A stretch of 64,000 nt of DNA from Melanocharis versteri (Eukaryota > Chordata > Aves > Passeriformes > Melanocharitidae). The number at the start of each line of letters is the position of its first letter. Positions within the stretch are counted from its first letter, which is position 1. Below, piece after piece: positions 40,701 through 52,700 of this stretch. Both the position numbers and the translations under genes were made by a program. The stretch covers positions 779,593 through 843,592 of the forward strand of contig VZTG01005281.1 in assembly GCA_013397845.1 (NCBI GenBank). The letters are read 5' to 3'. A model generated the notes under the pieces. It was not told the DNA's origin and did no database searches. It saw only the letters and a program-made list of their open reading frames with translations.

Positions 40701-43700
40701 GGAATTTCATTTGTGGGCTGAAAAAAAATTTTACGCTTTTTAGTTTAGCAGGGAGGTTAGTCTGTATTACAGGATAATTATTCATCTTTTTTTCCCTTAG
40801 CAGTAAAAGCAACTTGGTTGAGTGTGAAGAAAATGCACTAGCTAAAACTTGGTGTAAATTATCGCGTCCCTTGAATACTTGAGAGTGGCAAAAAATACAC
40901 CGCTCAGATTTTCCAGAGCAATTCACTCTTAGGCCAACACCCTTATGTGTCATTTACCAACCTAAAGCATTTCTTTTCCAACTATAAATCCGGGAAAGCC
41001 TGGCAGTCCCGCAGCAGCCGGAGCATCCAGTCCCCTCTGGCCCTGCTAGATGGCAGCACTGTCGGCTACCAGAGAGGCTTCGGGAAGGGGCTCACCCTGG
41101 TTAACGCAGATAGGCAGCTCAAACAGGCAGTACAGCATTTTTGAGAAGAGTGAAATCCTAAGTGCAGAGACCAGAATAAGCAGATCCAGAAGCACTCTTA
41201 GTGGGGATTTGGAAACATCAAAGGCAATTGGAATAAAAAATATGTTTCCCTGCTTTCTCACCCCCACTGGTGTTTTCCCGTCAAGTTCAATCAGGGCAAA
41301 TGTGATGGTCTCTTCTGCAGTTTCTTCACTGTTTGCCTCATCTCAGCTGTGCCTTCTAACAACTACTTCAGCTTCCAGAGCTGATGCAGCAATTTTTACT
41401 GTTTTTTCTAAAGAGCATTTTAGCTTGAATCATTTAGGTTGAATGCAGTTGATCATAATTGTTCCTAAAAAGTGTTGCGTTCAGTTTTGGCACAAGTAAC
41501 TGCTAAAGAAGACTAGGTCTCCTTTCCTTTCTTTGGCTTTTTGGAAGATCCTGGTGGTGGTGTGGTAGGGGGTCCTGCTGCTCAGACAGGATTCTTGAGG
41601 ATGAGCACAACAGAGTTAACAGGACGCATCTCTAACAATCCATGGATAGCAGGTTTTGCTGACTGCAGTATGTGTGTGTGCTGGCACAGGGGTTAACCTC
41701 AGCTCCTCTGCCACAAATGTCTGTGCAGAGCAGAGGTGCCGACAGACAGGCACTAGGCTGCTGCCAAGTCTAATTGGAAGGTGCAGCAGTCACACACCAT
41801 GTGCTTGGAGAAGCGTCTGCTTTCTCCTTCCCACGTCCTCTTTGTGCTATAGAGACAGCTCTTCAAAAAACAAAGACTCCAGGCAGGTTCTCAGCTGGCA
41901 TCTCTTGCCATCCTTCTAGCAAAGGCCACAAGGCCTTCACTCAGGCAGCACTCTCTCATGTGTGAATCTGCAGTAAATTCCTCCCCAGTGCCAAGCAGAC
42001 AGGTAGCACAAATATTAGCATTCATTGCAGTATGCTGTTATTTATTTAGTTGTTTAATCTACTGCTTTACATTGCTTGTGGCCTTTTCTTCTAATGGATT
42101 TGTCTGACATGCTGCAAATCTCCCTTGCAGTTGGCCACAGTTTTGGCTGCATGCTTGCAATACAAAGGGGGTCTCCAAATCAGCTCTCACTAGTTAATAC
42201 CAGGTGTTGGTGACAGGGTGAAGGAGTGCTCCAAAACAATCCAGAAGATGTTAGTGGGATAGCTACAGCAAGGAGGTTTCTGACCAGTTTATGAAGGGCA
42301 AAGTGGACCCTTGCAGATCAAGTGCATCTCAACAGCTATCTAGCCTTAGTGTAAAGCCCCCAAAATGAGCTAAAAATCATGGAATAGAATCATTAAGGTG
42401 GGAAAATACCTCCAAGATCATCAAGTACAACCTTTGACCGAACACCACCATGTCAATTAAATCATAGCACTAAGTGCCACCTCCATTCATTTCTTGAACA
42501 CTTCCAGGGCTGGTGACTCCACTGTCTCCCTGGGCAGCCCATTCCATTGCTTAATCACCCTTTCAGTGAAAAAATTATTCCTGATGTCCAACCTGAACCT
42601 CTGCTGGTGCAGCTTGAGGCCATTTCTTCTTGTCCCATCGCTGGCTGCCGGGGTGAAGAGGCTGACCCCCACCTGGCTACAGCGTCCTTTCAGGCAGTTG
42701 TAGAGAGTGATAAGGTCTCCTCTGAGCCTCCTTTTCTCCAGGCTGAACAACCCCAGCTCCCTCAGCTGCTCCTCATATGAGTGACTTTCTAGGCCCTTCA
42801 CCATTTTCATTGCCCTTCCCTGGACACACTCCAGCACCTGAATTTCTTTCTTGCAGTGAGGGGCTCAAAACTGTACACAGGACTCAAGGTGTGGCCTCAC
42901 CAGTGCTGAGTACAGGGGACAATCTGCCCTGGTCCTGCTGGCCATGCTATTGCTGATACAGGCCAGGATGCCTTTGGCCTTCTTGGCTGCCTGGGCACAC
43001 GCTGGCTCATGTTCAGGTGCTGTTGACCAGCTCTCTCAGGTCCTTTTCTGCCAGGCAGCTTTCCAGTCACTCATCCCCCAGCCTGTAGCACTACACGGGG
43101 TGGTTGTGACCCAAGTGCAGGATCTGGTACTTCACCTTGCTGAACCTCATATGATTGGCCTTGGCCCATTGATGCAGCCTGTCCACATCCCTTTGCAGAG
43201 CCTTCCTGCCCTCCAGCAGATCAACACTCCCACCCAACTTAGTGTCATCTGTGAACTGGCTGAGGGTGCACCTGATCCCCTCATCCAAATCATCAATAAA
43301 GATGTTAAACATTGGCTGGCCCCAATACTGAGCCCTGGCGTCACCACTGGTGACTGGCTGCCAGGATGTAACTCCATTCACCACCACTCTCTCAGCCCAG
43401 CCATTCAGGCAGTTTTTAACCCAGCAAAAAGTGCACCTCTCCAAAACATGGGCTGCCAGCTTCTCCAGGAGAAGGCCATGGGAGACAGTATTGAAGGCTT
43501 TGCCGAAGTCCAGGTAGACTTAATCCACTGCCTTTCCCTCATCCGCCAGGCAGGTCACCTGTTCATAAAAGGAGATCAGGTTGGTCAGGCAGGATGTGCT
43601 TTTCCTATACCCATGTTGCCTTGGCCTGATCACTTGGTTGTTCTGTACATGCTGTGTAATGGTAGTCAAGATGATCTGTTCCATAAATGTGCTAAATGGG

Positions 43701-46700
43701 AAACCTGTGCTTGAAGTGAGCAAAGAATTTGCCATTCCCCCTTATTCCCTGTCATCGTCTAAAGTTTGCAGCTGTGTTTAGGCACAAACAGGGAAAAATT
43801 TCTATCAGCAAGTTCAAATTTAAGGGCTTTCTGGAATCTAGCTGGTGTTCACAGTTCATGAGAACATTGTGCTTGGCCTTCACAACTCCAAAAAAATCTC
43901 AAGCCTGTCACAAAATATCAGGATGGGTAAAATACTGCTGGAATTAGGAATGGATATTTAACCACCGAGTCTCTTCTTGTCTCATATACACAAATCAGAG
44001 GAAAGAACCGAGGTTTTCTGCTAAAAAGAAATGTTCTTAACAGAGATCATAACTCCTGGGATCTACCATGTGCCTTGGGCAAGTCAGATGTTATTATTTT
44101 TTTATCATTCAAGTTTTTTTCCCACATTTTTCTTGAGTGTTCCCAAGGTCCTGCTTATCTGGCAGCCGTGCCCTCCTCAGGGTCACTGTGCTTTGACTGC
44201 GAGGGGGAAGAGAGACCTGAGATCACATTGCAGCACATCGATTTGGAGCAGGTGCAGCTTTGAGATGGTTTCTGCTATCTCAGCCACCTCCCACATTCCT
44301 GTCTGGATTGCAAACTTTGTTTTTTCCTCCCCCTTTCCCCTCTTGTCAGGAATAATTTACAAAGCCTGTCCTTCATCTCTTTCCAAAGGTAAAGCTTGCG
44401 GAAGGAAAATAGCCGAGAGATGCTGAACCTTATCAGGGTTTATTTCCCTGCACTTAAGCTGTCAGCTGTCGGGGTGGGATTTCCTATTGGTTTCACATGA
44501 TTGCAAAAGATAATTTTTTTGTGATTTATCTCATTGGTTCCTTTTTTTCCAGAAGGGACAACATTTCTCCCTTTTAAATGTACTGTTTGTTCTTCTTTGT
44601 ATCATGTAATGGTTGTGGCAAGTGGAATGGTTATGCTGTCTGAAGTGGAACTCTCATGACAGAAGACTAGGTACAGAGAGCATGCTCAGTGAAGCTGGAC
44701 AGCCCCCAGGACCACTGCAAATTTTTCCCCACCATGTAGGAGACGTGATTCAGGTGCATAAAACACAAAAGAGGGTGTGCCTTTTTCTCACGACGAGATG
44801 CAAGCAGATCCCATTGCCTCTGTTGCCTTGTCTCAAGAGGTGGGAAACAACAGTTACGAGGACGTTTGACAGCAAACCCGCTCTGCTTGCAGGAGTCTTG
44901 TAAGGGAATTGTTTGCTTCCTGGAGATGAAATCCACTGCACTTACAAAAGCAGGTTCTTGTGTCGCTCTCCATGTTAGACTGACATTTACCAATGTGCCT
45001 CCATCATCACAGGGGACAATGCATCAGTACAGCCGGCACTCATTAACAGCATGTTGTGTGAGGGACTGAGTGACTGGTCAGCTCAAAAAGCCAGCTTGCC
45101 AGGGCTCCCTTGCACATGTCAAGTCAGTCCCTGTCTCCTCTTGCCGCTGCCACTGTAATGGCCTGAGATGGCAGCCTGGTGCTCAGAAAGAGCTGGCAAG
45201 GCTGCAGGGAAGACCAGTGGGACACATGATGCCTGTCAACTGCTGGCCAAATCTTGAAAGATTTTTTTTTTCCCTGCCTTTTATCTAGTTTTATAAGCTA
45301 CCTTGTTTAATGGTTTAATAGATGACTTGGGCAGTTCTGTTAGATGATTGTTTTAAATCCTTGGGTTTGCAGTGTAACTCCCTAAACGATTGCTGTCTTA
45401 GGGCTGGAGCAGGGAGCTGCGAGACTGAGCCATACTTGGGAAGTGGCACACAGCAATGGCTGGGAGAGGCTGCACCCAGATGAAATGGTTCTCCTGCTCT
45501 TGTGCAGATAGGGCACAGGAACTTCCTATGGCACTTGTAAAGAAGTGTTGCAGTGATAATTCTGGACAGACTGCTCACATAACAAGAGACTGGAATGTCC
45601 AGGGCTGCAGCTGCATTGTTAAAAATTACACAAGTAGTGCATTTACTTTTTGTGTTTAGGGAACCAGCAGTAGTGTGCTCATTACCCTGTAATAAACAAC
45701 TTAACAAAATGGAGAATTATCTCAGTATAAGGATGGAAAGGGTCAAATCTCTTACCAGCACTGTCACATATGTCAAGGAGATTGTGCATGTTTACAAAGT
45801 GCATTGCACTGGGAGATTTCAGTCTTTAATGTGAGTGTCCTTTTTTTCCACCATGTGATAAAAAGGTGGAAAAAAAAGAGCTGCTCAATAAAATAAGAAG
45901 TGAGAGACCAGTAGGTTGCAGTGATCCAAAGTGAGCTAAAAATCCATGACAGAGAAGGACAAGACAATTTGCACAAGTTGCACAGAGCAACTAAATCCAG
46001 GCTTACACCTCTGCCTGTTGCTCAGGCTTCCACAGAAGAATGTGGTCAGTTGTTAGACCTCCAGTAGCCTTCAATGTATTTATGAAATGAGGAGCTGCTA
46101 AACGCTAGCGGTAGGTTCTCCCTAGGAAGTTGCAGATTCTAGAAAGCATAACAGAAAATAGCTTGGTGGCAAAGAACAGAGTAGGCTAGAGATCAGAACA
46201 AATGTCCCAGCCACTGGCGTTTCCCATCCTGCAGCTAGATTTGTTGTGTAAGTGGGCCGGACACACACCACAGCCACAATTTTAGCAGAAATCTTTATGG
46301 TGCAGTCCCAGCAGGGATTTTGACTGTAGCAATGCAAGCTGTCCTGTACTGTTGCAATTTGGAAGGCAGTCTTTGCTGATCTGAGCAACTGGCTCAGACT
46401 TCTAGTAGGTGCTTCTCAAATGCAGTGTTGTAAAATAAATTACTAGTGTATCATTCATGCCTTCAGTCTAGAGATTCCTGAAAGCAAGTCCTTTGAATTC
46501 TTACAATTAAAAAGTAAAGTTTTATTCTGGAGCTATGCATGTCCTTCCTTTTCCTATGCCCAACCTTCTTTCTTCATTAGCATTCAAAGCCTAGGAATAG
46601 TTATTCCCTGTTTGATTATATCTTTGGTGAACAGCTGAAAGGTAGCAGTGTTGCTGTTTAGTGATTCCAAGATGTGAAAAGCAGAGAAAATGCTTCATAA

Positions 46701-49700
46701 CAATTAGCTAACTGCAGTGGCAGTTAGGGCTGTGCAGGGCTGTGGCTGTGCAATAGTCCTATTTCGGGGAAGGGCTTCAGTTAAGAAGGCAGCTTGTGGT
46801 TTATTTCATCTCAGGATTGAAGCAATTTTTTCTCCTTCTGACCGCCAGATATTGAGTTTATACTGTTTTAAGGTCAAATACATGAAGTTGTCTTGACATG
46901 AGCAAGAATGATAGCTGTCGCTGGTGTGCAGGTGGGTCATACGGCCAGCATCGTGTGTTCTCCTTTGCCTCTGTCTGTGTGGCAATGAAAACTGGAAGTT
47001 ATTTTCCAAATATGTTATCATCGTGTTTCAGGCCAGACCCTGTTGAGTGACCACAGGTAAAGAAACCATTTGGAGCCCAAAGACAGTAAAAAAATTAATC
47101 ACATCTAGCGAAATGTTAATATAAATATCCCTGTCACCCACCACGTTGCCTCAGCCATAGAACCTTCCTGCCCACCTCAGCACCTCTCCCACCAGCACCC
47201 TGCATGTACTGGCTGCTGCAAAGAGGACCACTAAGAGGATGAAGGCTCTGGAGACCCCTAAGGCCCTTTACTGTTGATGGCTAAGGTGCCCACTTACTCA
47301 TCAGTCTCCTCGTTGTCCTGGAAAAGCACCAGTTAGGTGGGTTTGTTTCCCAGGTAGTTACAAAGAACTCAGTAAGAGGACATAGAGTCTCCTTGGAAAC
47401 CTTCAGAGTTAGCAGTAGAGGTGAACTGGTTGAGGTGTGGTTGGGTTTATATCAACTGAGTCCTGAGTTTATGCTAGTTGAAGTATTTAAGAGAGAACTG
47501 ATGTTGAAAATCCTTATTCACACGAGAGAATAGAAACCTTTTGACGATCCATGATCCATGATGTACATTATTTTCCCTCTTCTCGTCTTAGGACATACTT
47601 GGCTCATTCTGTCCTGCATAAATAGAACAAATGTCCCACAGCTGGATGTCAAATTTCATGGCAATGCTGTACATGAGGAGTATCAAACTGTGCCCTCCCA
47701 TGTGTTTTTTCTGAAGCTAGAAGGATGACAGTTGCTAAATAGCTTTATATGAACAGTTCTATTGCAAAATCTTGTGCTGTCCTTTGGATAGATAGTGCTG
47801 CACAAATGAGGATCTGTCAAGACTAAAAGCAAGTATGGAAATTAACGAGTAAAAATTGTTCCACACCAGGATGTAGCTTAAAGGATACATTTATGCTGTG
47901 TCGAAGGAAAACCAGTGGCCCTCACAGGACTACACCAAATAGTGTAAGAAAGCTGAATTAAGCAGTTCTTCTGTGTGTAGACAGGTCATTGCTAATTACC
48001 TGTTATGGTGAAGATAAGGGAATTCTACTTGGCTTGTTAACACACTGAAATAAGCTATGCGACTTCTGTCTGGTTTGGCTCTTCTAAAGTTTCATGTACA
48101 ACGGCTTTAGGGCAGGAGAGAATATTTCACGTTATATAATTCACTATAGATAAAACTGCTCATTAACTCTATAAAAGTGCTTCCTTGGGAAAAGTCTAAG
48201 GGAAAGGTCCAAGGTGCCTGTTTCTCTCTTGAGTTCCTTTAGTGTGTTCTCAGTCATTATTTGGTCAAAGTATTTTGATTTGATTTTCTTGGTGTTTGGG
48301 ATAATATCTTTTGTAAATCCAGGGATAACGATGAGAAAAGCTGACTGTGTTAAGGGATTCTCAGCAGGAAAATAAAGCTTAGCAAGAAAATTAGAAAAGC
48401 GTATGTATTAAGTTCTGCTGCAATGAAACACCACTTTGTAAGTTTGAAGATACATGTAGGAAGTGCTTTCAGAGCAAACTGGTAACAGTAGTTTGACTTG
48501 AAAGAAGAAAGTCCCTAAGAGAGAGACTCATCCAATGTAAATTTATACATATGATGTAGCCATCCACATCTGAGCTAGTCATATAACTTCCCTGCATAGT
48601 CACCACAGATAGGGGCTTTTTCAGGACATTAACATGTTGGCTTGCTTGAGTGCATGTCTAAAGTGGAGACGAAATGTGTCCAAGTAATCATGAACAGGAG
48701 GGGAGTGCTGGGTGATTGTTAAAGTGTCTATAAATGGTAAAATAAAACCCAATCTATGAGACAGTTTCTGGTGTTAATTTTTCTTTCCAGTGTAGGCACT
48801 TTCTTATAATCTGGAGACTTCAGAGAGTTGCAATCTTTGCAGAATAATCCTGATGAGTGAATAATGTGTCCCAGCCTTTGGGGTGAGGGCCATCTCTTTG
48901 TTTCGTGTTCATACAGCCCCAGGCACAGCAGGGTCCTGCCCCAGGATGGACCTCATGTACACTACCACAACACAGATAATCAATAATAGCAGACTTAATT
49001 AGAACTCTGATCAGTCTCTCTTCCTTCCAGTTCTCTGTGTTTTAAGTGCCTGTGATGTCTAAATGAGGTTTGATAACAATTCTCTGTCTCTCATTTCCCC
49101 CCATCCCACAGGAGCACATTTACAAGCTGATGAAGAGTGACAGCTACGCGCGCTTTCTGCGTTCGAATGCTTACCAGGACTTACTGCTGGCGAAGAAGAA
49201 GGTATCTGTTGGAAAGGACATGCTTGCATCTCTTAGCACCTCTTGATTCTTGCCTGCTGCTTGCTGCTAGTGTGAAAGTGAAAATATTGTTTCCTTTTTT
49301 TTTTCCTTTAAGAAGGGAATGAGCACTTTTTGTCCTCATCACTGGGGACATGGCATCTTTGTGCACAGCCTCAGCATGAGCTTTGGGGAAAACATGGTGA
49401 CCCAAGGTAAAAGTAGTATGGAAAAGTGTTTGTTTTGCGCAGTTGTCTCCCAAACTCAATGCAGGCAATACAAATTATATTGCCTGTTTCTCGTGGAAAA
49501 GAGAGTATGTGACATGAGAAGCAGAACCCATCAATCTGTTCATTACTGGTGCAAAATTCACCTGTTAAGGTTTTCACCTCCCTCGTCTCACCATGTGATA
49601 TTCCCTTTGGATGCCTCACCTATAGAACCCCCTGCGGCAATTCCCATACTCTTTTCCCTTGCTTTTGCCTCCCCAGAGATGCTTCCTTTTTCTCAGAGAC

Positions 49701-52700
49701 AGGAAATAATTGCAATGCATGTAGTAATCAAGAATTCCAGCCACATTGTCTCACAGGAAATCTGGATTTGAGCTCTTCTTAGCCTTTTTGGTATCTGCAT
49801 GAGCTCTGCCAGCACCATGATTCTGTCAGGAGCCTCCAGTTTAGGGCAGCAAAGGAGTGGTTACATAGAGTTACAACTCCTCTCCCCAAGTCCCTTCTTT
49901 CTAAGGCGTCTAGGAGATAAGCTACTGATTTCTGCATTTGTGGCTGTGCTGAAATGCTTCCTGCTACTCCTGATTAATTCCCATAGCTCTGTGTGTGTGT
50001 CTGTGTGCACGTGCATGCCATGTACATGTGCGTATGTCCCACTTGCATTTGGCTCCCAGGGCTGTACATAAACTGGCTCCTGACTCCTGCAGCCTGAGCG
50101 TGTGGTTTCCCATCACCATCTTCCCTGCTGTTTTTCTGCTGCATTCTCTGTGTGCTGCCAAATTACATTGCATCGGCACAACACAATGAAATCCCAGTGG
50201 TATTTTTGTCCTGATTGTCATTGTGTGCCCTAAAAGCATGCATATGGTGACAAAAGGAGACAAGCCCCTCTGTCTGCTGTGCCTGAGACTACTGGCAGGT
50301 GGATTAGGGAAAGGTAGTGGAGGGCAGCAGTCAGCCTTCTGTTTCAAAATGTCTGGTCTGAGACAGCATAAACCCGTGCTGCTTACATTTAGAAGGGTTA
50401 GACCTGACTTAGTTCAGAGGCTGGGGAATGAAAGAGGTGTGAGGCAAAGTCTTCTGATGGTAGAAACCATAAAAGCCTCTGCCATCTTCCTACCCCCAGC
50501 AGCTTATGGTCCCCCCAGCCCCCAGACTCTATTGAACACGGGAGGGTTCATGTGCTTGAAAGCCAGCAGAGCTTTCTCCTCCCAGCCAAACCCATTCAAA
50601 CCAAAGGTTTATTTTTTTGCAATCCTTGTTTGCTGTCAGATCAAACCCTGGATGTGTCAGCATGACATCGTCATTTCCCCACAAACTGCCGCAGGAGCAG
50701 GTTTTGGTGTCATGTTAACGCAGCCGTGAAAGTAAGAATCAAGTTTCTTTTAGAAAGAGCATGAGTAAACATATGAAGGCACAAAAAAGGCAGGAGTAGA
50801 TCTGTGCAGATGTGCTGTTTGTCAGCTTCACATTATGCAGGAGGGGAGTTGGTGTTACTCCAGAGTCTGTACAGCTCTTTGCAACTACATTGCATTGTGT
50901 TGGGCAAGTGACTGTTTTGGAAACAGTGTCGGTACAGAGATTATGATAGAAAGAATGTGACATTTCTCTAGGCTGAGCTACACAGTCCTATCTTTAGGAC
51001 CTTTGGTGCAGCTTTGAGAGGCATCCTTGTAAAATTCCTCTAAATAGCTGGAAAGCAAGGGAAGGAAAAGAGGAACCCAGTGGCATATCAGTGCCTGCTT
51101 GGATGGAGGGTTTGGTTTACAGCCTGCAAACAAAGTCCTGGATTCACTGATGTGAATAGAAATTCACTGCAGTTCTTTAAGTTGTGATGACTCTCTGAGG
51201 CATGTCTTTCCCCAAAGTCATTATCCTCACGTGGCTTGTATGCCACACTGATATGACATAGCTTACTTTCATTACTGAAAATAAGTTCTGGCAGAAGCAC
51301 AGCATGATGGACGTGGGGTAAAAGAGTTGCTTGCACTAAGCAAATGAACTATGGCTTCAGATTCCCATATTAATGTTTTGTGGATAAGTTTGTGTTATTT
51401 GGGATCTTTTGCCATCCAGCACTGGGTTATGGCAAACTGAGAGGGCAGGAAAAAGGGAAAAGTGGACTGTGTGACTAGAGCACAGAACTGGGAACCATAA
51501 AATCGATATGCTTTCCCTGGTTACCCCACTTAATTTCTTGTGTGAGCTTGGGGAAAAGAAAGTTCAACTTTGCCTGCCCTATATCCTCCTCTTTTTCAAA
51601 GGGCAAAAATAATAGTGACCTGCTCAGGAGAGAGATGCCAAAGCTTGATTAGTGCTTCAAAACATGCTTCACATTTCTGGTTTTTGTAAAATACTGTAAG
51701 TTTGAAGAGTTACTTTCTTCCACACCATACAATAACCACAGATGTGGGAGCTCTCCCTCCCTGCTCTGGGAGTGCAGTAATGGAGAGGAAGGAGAGAGAA
51801 GAAATTATGGGTTGGGATTGAGATACAATGACAGAATTATGAGGGGAACGTATTGTTCACACCACTAACTGATGCAAGACAGCAGACATAGGCTGTGTAC
51901 AGACCAGACATACATACTTTGTTAATCCGTTTTAGATGTTTTCTCCTCCGTTCTTCCCAGTGTCATTATTACAAATAACCACAGTATTATTGGCCTCAAT
52001 CCTGCAGATTCATGGTGCTCAGCAGGGAACATGAGGTTAGCCTCCAGCAAGGGTGTGATTGGAAGCAGTGAGCTGCAGAGGGGAAAAACTGGGTGTAGCC
52101 TTCTGCCTTGAACAGAAGTCCTCCTCCCTGCCAGGCTGGAGAAGAGGAGAGAGGAGAGCACAGCCCTGTCCTCAGGAGGAATGGCCATATGCCATGCCCA
52201 GCCTGAGCTCCAGGCCTCCATTCCCAGCCCCCCCTCTGCAGCAGGTAGAAATCATGGATCTGCTGAAAGCGTCTGGCTCGGCAGAGAAGGGCTGGATGTG
52301 CTGGGATCCCCGAGCGACTCACTGCGTTTTATTTGTGTATCTACGCAACACGCCCCACTGGTGCTGCGCAGTCAAGCACTGACCTGCTCCTCTTTTGCTG
52401 ATATGCAACTTGCTGCAGGGTACCTTACAGCAGGTAATCACTGCTGCACTGCCCTCCAGCCCTTCTCCACGGTAGCCAAAACGGTGGCTGGATGTCCTTA
52501 GACAGCAGTGATCCACCCGTCAGGACACGTGCTGTGACAAAGCTCCTCAGTCAAGGCAAGGAGGCATTTTGGCAGGGTGACTTGGCTGCAGAGCAGGGGT
52601 TTATTCCCTGGGGAAAGAGCAGAGTAGATTAGTGCACCATGGAAGGGGATGCGAGTGCACAGGAACTTTTGTTAATGGTGAAGAAGCAGCCAGACACGTG

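Larger units (their letters stand above)
33320..49111 (+). other. RGS6: RGS6 intron (15.8 kb, largest in the window)
   Basis: Contains antisense CR1 copies at 37262-37488 and 42375-43690 and a 12-bp hairpin at 45841-45876. The rest, including AT-rich 33650-34700 and GC-richer 36000-36400, shows no gene or repeat I recognise. Open frames of 100-130 codons (e.g. 41050-41442) match no known protein. Confidence 0.65.

Noticed and set aside
42487..43735. Open frames in the CR1 region as possible host genes
   Set aside because: The minus-strand frames carry CR1 reverse-transcriptase motifs, and the 256-codon + strand frame at 42944-43714 is their antisense shadow.
49316..49480. Possible alternative C-terminal exon starting after the AG near 49315
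   Set aside because: Reading from there gives no similarity to any RGS6 C-terminus I know, and a frame that starts at a poly-T/AAG is expected by chance.
49985..50035. TG-rich stretch with an imperfect hairpin (cacgtgcatg / catgtacatgtg), considered as a microRNA precursor
   Set aside because: It is a degenerate (TG)n simple repeat; the stem is short and needs mismatches.
50223..50729. 168-codon + strand open frame
   Set aside because: No recognisable motif, and several other open frames run through neighbouring DNA on both strands.
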